DNA of 22,105 nt. It comes from CAYVUI01 sp964454745 (GTDB taxonomy: Bacteria > Planctomycetota > Phycisphaerae > Sedimentisphaerales > Anaerohalosphaeraceae). The stretch covers positions 1 to 22,105 of the forward strand of contig CAYVUI010000077.1 of the NCBI GenBank assembly GCA_964454745.1, read 5' to 3'. Shown here piece after piece: positions 8,612-15,354 of this stretch. The notes beneath the pieces were generated by a model. The model was not told the DNA's origin and ran no database searches. It was given only the letters and a program-made list of their open reading frames with translations. Positions within the stretch are counted from its first letter, which is position 1. Every line of letters starts with the position of its first letter. A program made the position numbers and the translations under genes.

Positions 8612-8807
8612 TATGACCGCAGCCCCAAAAGGGCTTTTCGGTCACCTGAGACACAAAATTTAGATTGTGGTTACGCTGTTACGGCGGGTTTTATCCCACA
8701 TTTGCCGGGTTTTCGGGGCGGTCCCGAAGGTTGGGCTTTGTGGTGCGGCCAATTTAAGCTGTAATGAGCGGGATAACGATACGTTTTATCAGGAAAGGAG
8801 ACATTCT
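8612..8807 (+). promoter_or_regulatory. Structured 5' leader of ilvB
   Basis: No gene is supported here. Hairpin 1: GACCG (8615-8619) and AGCCC (8621-8625) pair with GGGCT (8631-8635) and CGGTC (8639-8643) around a CAAAA loop. Hairpin 2: TTCGGG (8712-8717) pairs with CCCGAA (8723-8728), nested inside GCC (8704-8706)/GGC (8734-8736) and CCACA (8696-8700)/TGTGG (8739-8743). Neither has a U-run, so simple termination is not evident. Length and position suggest a cis-regulatory leader. The frame of ilvB is open through much of it, from 8664. The ilvB ribosome site AAAGGAG is at 8794-8800. Confidence 0.4.
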
Positions 8808-10541
8808 ATGTCTAACACGCCCTCCGCGGCGCAAGGTGCCGCTGTCGAATCCCACACGCGCGCAAAAGGAAGCAAAATTGTCGTCGATACGCTGATTGAG
8901 CAAGGCTGCGAGGTCATGTTCGGGTACCTCGGCGGTGTGGTTTTGCCACTGTTTGACCAGCTTTACGACGCGCCGATCCAGTTTTATATCCCCCGTCATG
9001 AGCAGGGCGGCTGTCACATGGCAGACGCGTATGCCCGTGCGTCAGGCAAGACGGGTGTCGTGGTTGCGACTTCCGGGCCGGGTGCGACGAACCTGGTTAC
9101 GGGCCTTGCGACGGCGATGATGGACTCGGTTCCGCTCGTTGCGCTGACCGGGCAGGTTCGCACGGACCTGATCGGTAACGATGCCTTCCAGGAGGCGGAC
9201 ACGACGGGGATTACCCGCCCGGTGACCAAGCATAATTATATTGTTAAGGACGTTAACGAGCTCCAGCGGACGATTCGCGAGGCGTTTTATATCGCCAAAA
9301 GCGGACGTCCGGGGCCGGTTTTGATCGATATCCCGGTGGATATGGAAGTTACCGAGGGGATTGTCACGCCCGAGGAAGAGATTGAGCTGCCCGGATACCG
9401 GATTCGGACCAAGGGCCATGCCCGCCAGATCGAGGCGGCGGCCGAGGCAATTAACAATTCTCAAAAGCCGGTACTTTATGTCGGCGGCGGGGTCATTACC
9501 GCAGGGGCGAGCGAAGAGCTTCGTCAGCTTGCGATCCAGGCGAATATTCCGGTTACGACGACGTTTATGGGCCTGGGCGCTTATGACCAGACGCGGCCGG
9601 AATCGCTGGATATGCTCGGGATGCACGGCGCGGCGTATGCCAACTTCGCGGTCCAGGAATCTGACTTACTGATTGCGGTTGGCGCCCGCTTTGATGACCG
9701 CGTGACCGGCAAGCTCAAGACCTTTGCCCCGAAGGCCAAAGTTATCCATATTGACATTGATCCGGCGAGTATCTCGAAAAACGTCATGGTGGACGTTCCG
9801 GTCGTTGGCGATGCAAAATATATCCTTACCGAAATGGCCAAGCTGGTCGAGCATCGTGAGCGTTCGGAATGGTTTGCCCGGGTGGCCGAGTGGAAAAAGA
9901 AGCATCCGCTGACCTATGACCGCAAAGCTGCGACGCTGAAGCCTCAGCAGGTTATTGAAGAGGTTTACAAGCAGACCGGCGGCGATGCGACGATTGTAAC
10001 CGGCGTGGGTCAGCACCAGATGTGGGCGGCGCAGTTCTTCAAGTATTCCAGGCCGCGGCAGTTTATCAGCTCTGGCGGACTGGGTACAATGGGTTACGGT
10101 CTGCCGGCGGCGATTGGTGCCCAGGTGGCACTGCCCGGACAGACGGTTGTTGATATCGACGGCGACAGCAGCTTTAATATGACCCTGACGGAGATTTCGA
10201 CGGCGATTCAGTATAACCTGCCGATTAAGGTCTGTATTCTCAATAATGGCTACATGGGCATGGTTCGCCAGTGGCAGGAGCTGTTCTACCAGCGGCGTTA
10301 TTCGTACAGCTATTTGCAGAACCCCGATTTTGCCCAGGTTGCCCAGGCTCTCGGTGCGGTCGGCCTCAGTGCGGACAAGAAGGAAGATGTGGCTCCGACG
10401 GTCGAGAAGATGCTCAGTGAGACGAGGCCGTGTATCGTTGATTTTCGTGTGGAACGCGAGGAAAACGTCTGGCCGATGGTTCCGGCGGGACGCAGCCTGC
10501 ACGAAATGGACGGACTGGACATCTTTGAGAGTATGGCCTAA
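8808..10541 (+). CDS. ilvB: Acetolactate synthase, large (catalytic) subunit
   Basis: Thiamine diphosphate enzyme that condenses two pyruvates to acetolactate, or pyruvate with 2-oxobutyrate, the first common step to valine, leucine and isoleucine. The 577 residues show the three usual domains. The catalytic Glu is E65 in RHEQGGCHMADAYARASG; SGPGATN and the QEAD segment follow. The ThDP/Mg motif runs from GDSSFN (452-457) to the double Asn 479-480 (ILNNGYMGMVRQW). One small oddity is GYLGGVVLP where most relatives have GYPGG. ATG 8808 is preferred because AAAGGAG (8794-8800) stands 7 nt before it and homologues begin near this point; the frame is open upstream to a GTG at 8667, but that extension is not protein-like. 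It is the first gene of ilvBNC. Confidence 0.95.
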   Translation: MSNTPSAAQGAAVESHTRAKGSKIVVDTLIEQGCEVMFGYLGGVVLPLFDQLYDAPIQFYIPRHEQGGCHMADAYARASGKTGVVVATSGPGATNLVTGLATAMMDSVPLVALTGQVRTDLIGNDAFQEADTTGITRPVTKHNYIVKDVNELQRTIREAFYIAKSGRPGPVLIDIPVDMEVTEGIVTPEEEIELPGYRIRTKGHARQIEAAAEAINNSQKPVLYVGGGVITAGASEELRQLAIQANIPVTTTFMGLGAYDQTRPESLDMLGMHGAAYANFAVQESDLLIAVGARFDDRVTGKLKTFAPKAKVIHIDIDPASISKNVMVDVPVVGDAKYILTEMAKLVEHRERSEWFARVAEWKKKHPLTYDRKAATLKPQQVIEEVYKQTGGDATIVTGVGQHQMWAAQFFKYSRPRQFISSGGLGTMGYGLPAAIGAQVALPGQTVVDIDGDSSFNMTLTEISTAIQYNLPIKVCILNNGYMGMVRQWQELFYQRRYSYSYLQNPDFAQVAQALGAVGLSADKKEDVAPTVEKMLSETRPCIVDFRVEREENVWPMVPAGRSLHEMDGLDIFESMA

Positions 10542-10574
10542 ACGACGGGTTTTCGATAGAAAGGAGACTGAATC

Positions 10575-11063
10575 ATGAAACACATTATCAGTGCATTAGT
10601 TCAGAATAAGCCCGGCGTCCTGGCCCATGTTGCCCAGATGTTCGCTGCGAGGGCTTTTAATATCGATTCACTGGCGGTCGGTCGGACGGACGACCCGACG
10701 CTGAGCCGGATGACAATTGTGGTCATCGGTGATGACCGGGTTCTTGAGCAGGTCCGCAAGCAGCTTGCCAAGATCGTGACTATCGTCAAGGTCAAGGATT
10801 TTGTCGGTCAGGACGTGGTGGCCCGGGATCTGATGCTGGTCTCGATTACGGCCCCTCCGGAGAAGCGGCCCGAGGTTCTGGCCCTGATCGAAATGTTCCA
10901 CGCGAAAGTTGTGGACATCGGCAGTAAATATGTTATGGTTGAAGTCAGCGGTCCGGAGAGTAAAATAGAGGCGTTTATTGACGCCTGCCGCCCGTACGGG
11001 ATCAAAAACGTTGTGCGGACCGGTACCGTGGCGATGGCACGATATGGAAACCCAAACAGGTAA
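10575..11063 (+). CDS. ilvN: Acetolactate synthase, small (regulatory) subunit
   Basis: Regulatory partner of the IlvB-type subunit; in this family it raises activity and confers feedback inhibition, usually by valine. The 162-residue protein starts with an ACT domain (residues 1-75): HIISALVQNKPGVLAHVAQMF and FNIDSLAVGRTDDPTLSRMT, the normal effector-binding region, followed by the C-terminal domain with LMLVSI and IEMFHAKVVDIG. The length matches the IlvH/IlvN type with both domains. ATG 10575 has AAGGAG (10561-10566) 8 nt upstream. It sits 33 nt after ilvB and 33 nt before ilvC, clearly one operon. No missing motif or frame disruption is seen. Confidence 0.95.
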   Translation: MKHIISALVQNKPGVLAHVAQMFAARAFNIDSLAVGRTDDPTLSRMTIVVIGDDRVLEQVRKQLAKIVTIVKVKDFVGQDVVARDLMLVSITAPPEKRPEVLALIEMFHAKVVDIGSKYVMVEVSGPESKIEAFIDACRPYGIKNVVRTGTVAMARYGNPNR

Positions 11064-11096
11064 GAAAAGCCTTATCAATTACAGGAGAAAGTAACG

Positions 11097-12098
11097 ATGA
11101 ATACGATTTATTATGAAAAAGATGCCCCGATTGATGGTTTGAAGGGTAAGACCGTTGCGGTTGTCGGGTACGGCAGCCAGGGCCACGCGCACAGTCAGAA
11201 CCTCCGCGACAGCGGGGTCACGGTGAAGGTTGCTGAGCTGGAAGGAACCGAGAATTTCAAGCTGGCCAAGGAGCACGGCTTTGAACCGACGAATATCGCC
11301 ACCGCAATGGACGGTGCGGCACTGATTATCATCACGCTGCCCGATGAGGTTCAGGCGAAGATTTACGAGAGCGAAATTTCACCGAATCTCAAGGCCGGCC
11401 AGACGATTGGTTTCTGCCACGGGTTCAACATCCACTTTAAGTATATCGTTCCGCCCAAGGACACCAACATCGTGATGATTGCCCCCAAGGGTCCGGGCCA
11501 CCTGGTTCGCAGCGAGTACGAAAAGGGCGGCGGTGTTCCGTGCCTGATCGCTGTTGAGCAGGATGCCTCCGGCGACGCGAAGGAAATTGCGCTGGCATGG
11601 GCCAACGGTATTGGCGGCGCCCGGGCGGGAATCCTCGAAACAACTTATAAGGAAGAGACCGAGACGGACCTGTTCGGCGAGCAGGTGGTTCTTTGCGGCG
11701 GCCTGACCGCGCTGATCAAGGCGGGTTTTGAGACACTGGTCGATGCCGGGTATCAGCCCGAGGTTGCCTATTTTGAATGTCTCCACGAAGTCAAGCTGAT
11801 CGTGGACCTGATGTACCAGGGTGGTATGTCATATATGCGGTACAGCATCTCGAATACAGCGGAATACGGCGATTTGTCCCGCGGGCCGCGGATTATTACC
11901 GATCAGACCCGTGCGGAGATGAAAAAGATCCTCTCCGAGATCACTTCCGGCGAATTTGCGAAGGAATGGGTTGACGAGTACAAGGGCGGTATGAAGAACT
12001 TCAATGCCCTGTACGAGAAGGACCATGATTCGACGCTGGAGCAGGTTGGCCGAAAACTTCGCAAGATGATGGAGTGGATTGACGATAAAGATGTATGA
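11097..12098 (+). CDS. ilvC: Ketol-acid reductoisomerase (class I)
   Basis: Second enzyme of the branched-chain pathway: Mg-dependent alkyl shift and reduction of acetolactate to the dihydroxy acid. At 333 residues it is the short class I form. The Rossmann loop GYGSQGHAHSQNLRDSG (24-40), APKGPGH, the metal-binding ETETDLFGEQ and CLHEVKLIVDLMYQGG, and SNTAEYGD are intact. The beta2-alphaB loop that reads the 2'-phosphate of NADPH is unusual: A46-E-L-E-G-T-E-N53 where typical members have G-L-R-x-G-S-x-S/T, so the Arg and both hydroxyl positions are altered and two Glu are nearby. This may shift preference towards NADH (inference). AGGAG precedes ATG 11097 at normal spacing. Confidence 0.96.
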   Translation: MNTIYYEKDAPIDGLKGKTVAVVGYGSQGHAHSQNLRDSGVTVKVAELEGTENFKLAKEHGFEPTNIATAMDGAALIIITLPDEVQAKIYESEISPNLKAGQTIGFCHGFNIHFKYIVPPKDTNIVMIAPKGPGHLVRSEYEKGGGVPCLIAVEQDASGDAKEIALAWANGIGGARAGILETTYKEETETDLFGEQVVLCGGLTALIKAGFETLVDAGYQPEVAYFECLHEVKLIVDLMYQGGMSYMRYSISNTAEYGDLSRGPRIITDQTRAEMKKILSEITSGEFAKEWVDEYKGGMKNFNALYEKDHDSTLEQVGRKLRKMMEWIDDKDV

Positions 12099-12138
12099 GA
12101 ATTACTAACTTTATCGCGTTCATTGTAAGGATGGTATT

Positions 12139-12918
12139 ATGGGACGTAATGGATGGGCCCTTGCGGCGGCAGGCATTTTCTGTGCGATAACATTGCTCGG
12201 ATGCGGATATTTTGAAGAACCGAAGGACCGGCTTTCGATCGAGCCGGGCCCGTGGACCGCGGATCTGCCGAACAACTATTACAAGGTGACGATCAACGAG
12301 TCGACTTCTGTGGAGGTGCTGGCGTATTTGAGCCGTTCGGAGAAGGAAAAGGCGTCCCAGACCGAGAATGCGGTCGTTACGTTCGGTGACAAGAAGAGCG
12401 GTCATCAGCTCTGGTTTGCGCTGGTGATGTTCGACGATCAAAGTGCGGTGGCCCGGCGCAAGTACTTCTTCCATACCGATGAGAAGTCGTACCATATCAA
12501 CGCCGAGGACCAGAAGCTGTACTTTGACGTGGTCGCGGATCTGCCCGAGGCGACGGCGTACCAGAATTACACCAGTGAAGATGTTCGCAATATCGAGATT
12601 TTCCAGGCACTGCACCAGCAGTTTAAAGACGATATCCGCGATCTGAAAGGTGAGCACAAGAACCTTGAGAGTATGTCGCTGATGGTGTACGAGGTGCTCA
12701 ATGACTTGCAGTATACCTTTGACGCATCGCCGACGATGGTACGCGAGCTGGTCGATGACGACGGGATCGACTATGACCACATGAACTACGACGACGGCAA
12801 GGTGCGGATGGTTGTGGAAGATTCGGTTGTGAAGTTCCGTGTGCTGGTCGGGTACAAGCCATGGGGTTTCCAGTATCGCCTGGATGTGACGGACCTGGAC
12901 CGCCCGCCGAAACTGTAA
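12139..12918 (+). CDS. Lipoprotein of unknown function
   Basis: A 259-residue protein that I do not assign to a family. It has a signal peptide ending in lipobox LLGC (Cys22), then a mature part rich in charged residues. The segments YYKVTINESTSVEVLAYLS and VVKFRVLVGYKPWGFQYRLD look like beta strands around a helical middle (roughly 140-185, including FQALHQQFKDDIRDLKGEHK). An AAGGA precedes ATG 12139. It lies 40 nt after ilvC with no terminator between, so it could be transcribed from the ilv promoter, though nothing ties its role to amino acid synthesis. Transcription probably stops at the terminator at 12974-13012. Confidence 0.7.
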   Translation: MGRNGWALAAAGIFCAITLLGCGYFEEPKDRLSIEPGPWTADLPNNYYKVTINESTSVEVLAYLSRSEKEKASQTENAVVTFGDKKSGHQLWFALVMFDDQSAVARRKYFFHTDEKSYHINAEDQKLYFDVVADLPEATAYQNYTSEDVRNIEIFQALHQQFKDDIRDLKGEHKNLESMSLMVYEVLNDLQYTFDASPTMVRELVDDDGIDYDHMNYDDGKVRMVVEDSVVKFRVLVGYKPWGFQYRLDVTDLDRPPKL

Positions 12919-12927
12919 GGTTTAGGG

Positions 12928-12955
12928 TTGCAACAGGGAATTTTCCCTGTATAAT
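12928..12955 (+). promoter_or_regulatory. Promoter with palindromic spacer upstream of the YgjP-like gene
   Basis: TTGCAA (12928-12933), 16-nt spacer, perfect TATAAT (12950-12955). The spacer is almost entirely an inverted repeat. Expected start is near 12962, inside the 12-bp palindrome AGAATTAATTCT (12962-12973). An intrinsic terminator begins about 12 nt further on. Confidence 0.55.
12933..12950 (+). repeat. 18-bp perfect inverted repeat, candidate operator
   Basis: ACAGGGAATTTTCCCTGT: 8-bp arms around TT. It spans from the last base of the -35 box to the first base of the -10 box, the classic position for a dimeric repressor site or a MerR-type activator site. As RNA it could also form a short hairpin, but no T-run follows, so it is a poor terminator. 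Confidence 0.5.
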
Positions 12956-12973
12956 TGAATAAGAATTAATTCT

Positions 12974-13012
12974 CCGGCTCGGGGTTTTCAGGCTCCGGGC
13001 CGGTTTTTGTTT
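12974..13012 (+). terminator. Intrinsic terminator
   Basis: CCGGCTCGG (12974-12982) pairs with CCGGGCCGG (12995-13003) over 9 bp with one G-U pair and a 12-nt loop, followed by TTTTTGTTT (13004-13012). It is a strong terminator for the lipoprotein gene. Because a candidate promoter starts just upstream, it may also attenuate transcription into the YgjP-like gene. Confidence 0.8.
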
Positions 13013-13043
13013 GAATGCAGGATGCAGGACATGGAGGGTGGCT

Positions 13044-13619
13044 GTGGCAAAAAGGATTGTTGATATCCCCAATGTCGGGGATGTACATTTCGTTAAGTCG
13101 GCTCGTGCCCGGCGGCTGACCATACGCTTGACACCGTTTCGCGAGGTGCGTGTGACCGTACCTAACCGGACGTCTTATGCCGCGGCGAAACGCTTTGTGC
13201 ATTCGCATCTCGAGTGGCTGGAGAAGCACTCCCGCAAAATGAAGGAATACGAAGCCGACCACCTGACGACGATCAACGCGACCAGCGGTAGGGGGCGGAT
13301 CAACCGGGACAGGGCAAAAACGCAGCTTACCGCGAGGCTGCGGGAGCTGGCCGATGAATTCGGCTATGACTACAACCGGGTTACGATCCGCAACCAGAAG
13401 ACGCGGTGGGGGAGCTGTTCGTGTGCCAACAATATCAACCTCAACTGCAACCTCGTGCGTTTGCGGGATGAGCTGATCGATTATGTCCTGGTCCATGAGC
13501 TGGTCCATACGGTACACAAGAACCACAGCCGGGATTTCTGGAACGAGCTGACCGGGCACATCCCCGAGGCCCGTAAGCTCGACAAGGAACTGAAAAAACA
13601 TCATTTGGGTGTGATTTAG
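13044..13619 (+). CDS. YgjP-like metallopeptidase domain protein (DUF45)
   Basis: A 191-residue member of the YgjP/DUF45 family, zincin-fold proteins related to SprT and WLM domains. The zinc site is HELVH (151-155) with third ligand His161 in the NHS of HKNHSRDFW; the family hallmark RWGSCS (121-126) lies before it. The N-terminal half has the usual strand-rich part with RARRLTIRLTPFREVRVTVP. Substrates of the family are poorly defined, so no reaction is assigned. I chose GTG 13044 because GGAGGG (13033-13038) is 5 nt upstream and homologues begin near AKRIV; an in-frame ATG at 13011 lies inside the terminator T-run and is less likely. rlmN follows 38 nt later. Confidence 0.82.
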   Translation: MAKRIVDIPNVGDVHFVKSARARRLTIRLTPFREVRVTVPNRTSYAAAKRFVHSHLEWLEKHSRKMKEYEADHLTTINATSGRGRINRDRAKTQLTARLRELADEFGYDYNRVTIRNQKTRWGSCSCANNINLNCNLVRLRDELIDYVLVHELVHTVHKNHSRDFWNELTGHIPEARKLDKELKKHHLGVI

Positions 13620-13640
13620 CTCGTGATTTTTTGAAATTGT

Positions 13641-13649
13641 TGATATCAT
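13641..13649 (+). promoter_or_regulatory. Extended -10 element of a leaderless rlmN promoter
   Basis: TGATATCAT: an extended -10 (TG, one base, TATCAT with 5 of 6 matches). A start 7 nt after the box falls at 13656-13657, one or two bases before ATG 13658, which has no ribosome site. No good -35 is visible. Confidence 0.4.
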
Positions 13650-13657
13650 TACTGATT

Positions 13658-14692
13658 ATGAATCAGGACCTTAGAGACTATACCCGCGGTCGGCTGCGTG
13701 ATTTGTGTGCGGAGATGGGCCAGAAAAAATTCCACGGTGATTACCTCTTTTCGTTTATCCATGAAAAGGGGGCAGGGGATGTCAGTGAAATTTCTTCACT
13801 CAGCGCGGCGTTTCGTCAAAAGCTTGCCGATGAGGGTTTCGGGATCGGGACGATTCACTGCATCCAGCAGCAGCAGGATCCGGACGGCACGCAGAAGTTT
13901 TTGTTCGAGGCCGGCGACGGGCGGCTCTTTGAAACGGTGCTGATGGACGATGAGGGTCGTCTGACGGCGTGTGTTTCGTGCCAGAGCGGCTGCGCGATGA
14001 AGTGTGCGTTTTGCGCGACCGGTCAGCTTGGCTTTTCGCGGGATTTGACGGCGGGTGAGATCGCCTGGCAGGTGGAGTATCTTTCGCGGCATTTCAAGCG
14101 GGTGAGCAATGTCGTGTATATGGGGATGGGGGAACCTTTTGACAATTACGATGCGGTGATGGCGAGCGTGGGTATTTTGATGGACGAGAAGGGGCTCAAT
14201 CTCGGCCAGCGGCATATTACGGTCTCTACGGTGGGATTGATCCCGGGGATTGAGAAATTTACGCAGGAAGATTGGCAGGTTCGCCTGGCGGTTTCGCTGC
14301 ACAGCGCGGAGGCGGCCACGCGTGAGAGGCTGGTTCCGGCGGCAAAAACGTATCCGCTCGATGAGCTCATCGCGGCGCTTAGGGCCTATCAACAGAAAAG
14401 CGGTCGCAGGGTTACCATCGAGTACTGCATGATCGACCGGGTCAACGATGGAGATCGCGACGCGGCGGCACTGGCCAGGCTGGTTTCGGGCCTCAAGTGC
14501 CTGGTGAACCTGATTGAGCTGAATCCCTACCCGGGCTGTTCGTTTTCGCCCAGCAGCCACAACCGCATCCGGGCGTTTGCCGAGGTGCTCAAGTCGAAGA
14601 ATGTCGAGACGGCGATTCGCTACCGCCGGGGCCGTGAGATCTCCGCGGCGTGCGGGCAGCTCGGTGCGGAACGCCTGATACAGGACACATAA
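13658..14692 (+). CDS. rlmN: Dual-specificity rRNA/tRNA adenine C2-methyltransferase RlmN
   Basis: Radical SAM enzyme that methylates C2 of A2503 in 23S rRNA and A37 in some tRNAs. The 344 residues show the [4Fe-4S] triad Cys112, Cys116, Cys119 in GCAMKCAFC, the two catalytic Cys (C105 in ACVSC and C332 in SAACGQL, matching E. coli C118 and C355), the MGMGEPFDNYD segment, STVGLIPGI, SLHSA and IELNPYPG. The N-terminal helical domain is short but complete. ATG 13658 is chosen over TTG 13631: the extra residues (MKLLISLLI) do not resemble family members. Neither start has a good ribosome site, and a -10 box right before ATG 13658 suggests a leaderless message. The genomic context and GxxWxx-free sequence favour RlmN over Cfr. 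Confidence 0.93.
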   Translation: MNQDLRDYTRGRLRDLCAEMGQKKFHGDYLFSFIHEKGAGDVSEISSLSAAFRQKLADEGFGIGTIHCIQQQQDPDGTQKFLFEAGDGRLFETVLMDDEGRLTACVSCQSGCAMKCAFCATGQLGFSRDLTAGEIAWQVEYLSRHFKRVSNVVYMGMGEPFDNYDAVMASVGILMDEKGLNLGQRHITVSTVGLIPGIEKFTQEDWQVRLAVSLHSAEAATRERLVPAAKTYPLDELIAALRAYQQKSGRRVTIEYCMIDRVNDGDRDAAALARLVSGLKCLVNLIELNPYPGCSFSPSSHNRIRAFAEVLKSKNVETAIRYRRGREISAACGQLGAERLIQDT

Positions 14693-14799
14693 AGTCCGCT
14701 ACCTTCCATCTCTCTTGGGGTTTCGCTTAATATCCACCCTGAAACAGCCGATAAATGGTATGGATGCATACAAAAGCCCTCTAATCCTGCAAGGACTGT

Positions 14800-15285
14800 A
14801 TGAAAAAGAGAATCGGAACCAAAATACTGTTTATCCTGTTTGCCGCGGCGATAGGCTTGCCGGGCTGTGAGTGGGAAAAAAAGGATCCCGAGGCGGTCGC
14901 GGCGGCCACGAAAGAGGCCAAAAAATGGCTGATCCTGGTCGATACAGGCAATTACCTGGGCAGTTACAGCATTTCCGATACGTATCTCAAGGATTACTTC
15001 AAGTCGAATAAATGGCAGGAATATCTGCTGATGTACCGCATGCCGCTGGGGGAAATGAAAGATCGTCGTATAAAAAAGCAGTATTTTTCGTCGAGTATTC
15101 CGGGTCTGATCCAGGGCGAATTTTACATCTTTGAGTACGAAACGGATTTTACCCGGCATGATGCGGTGCCTGAGAAGCTGACACTGATTCGCGGCAGTGA
15201 CGGACGGTGGCGGGTTGGCGGATATCGAGCGGAATGGAGGGTTCCCACGCACAAGGTTCGCAAGGTGTACGGCTCAAAAGATTGA
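14800..15285 (+). CDS. DUF4019-like lipoprotein
   Basis: A 161-residue lipoprotein with a basic N-terminus, hydrophobic core and lipobox-like LPGC (Cys23). The mature part resembles DUF4019: an alpha helix ending in KKWLILVDTGNYLGSYSIS, a segment MPLGEMKDRRIKKQYFSSSIPG, then GEFYIFEYETDF and the closing strand GRWRVGGYRAEW. This fits a small NTF2-like alpha+beta fold. Family function is unknown. AAGGA (14791-14795) precedes the ATG. It stands alone between rlmN and metX-metW with about 107 nt upstream, in which I find no good promoter. Its closing pattern resembles that of the protein at 20882-21337. Confidence 0.7.
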   Translation: MKKRIGTKILFILFAAAIGLPGCEWEKKDPEAVAAATKEAKKWLILVDTGNYLGSYSISDTYLKDYFKSNKWQEYLLMYRMPLGEMKDRRIKKQYFSSSIPGLIQGEFYIFEYETDFTRHDAVPEKLTLIRGSDGRWRVGGYRAEWRVPTHKVRKVYGSKD

Positions 15286-15317
15286 GGATCTTTACGCATT
15301 TCCACGGTGTTTTCAAA

Positions 15318-15345
15318 TTGAAAAATCCGCCTTAGCCGATATACT
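15318..15345 (+). promoter_or_regulatory. Promoter of a leaderless metX-metW message
   Basis: TTGAAA (15318-15323), 16-nt spacer, TATACT (15340-15345), both 5 of 6 matches. The start is expected at about 15351-15354, right at ATG 15355; no ribosome binding site lies between. Confidence 0.6.
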
Positions 15346-15354
15346 GCCTTACTT

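Noticed and set aside
13011..13043. N-terminal extension of the YgjP-like gene from ATG 13011
   Set aside because: This ATG falls in the T-run of the terminator and has no ribosome site, while GTG 13044 has GGAGGG at good spacing.
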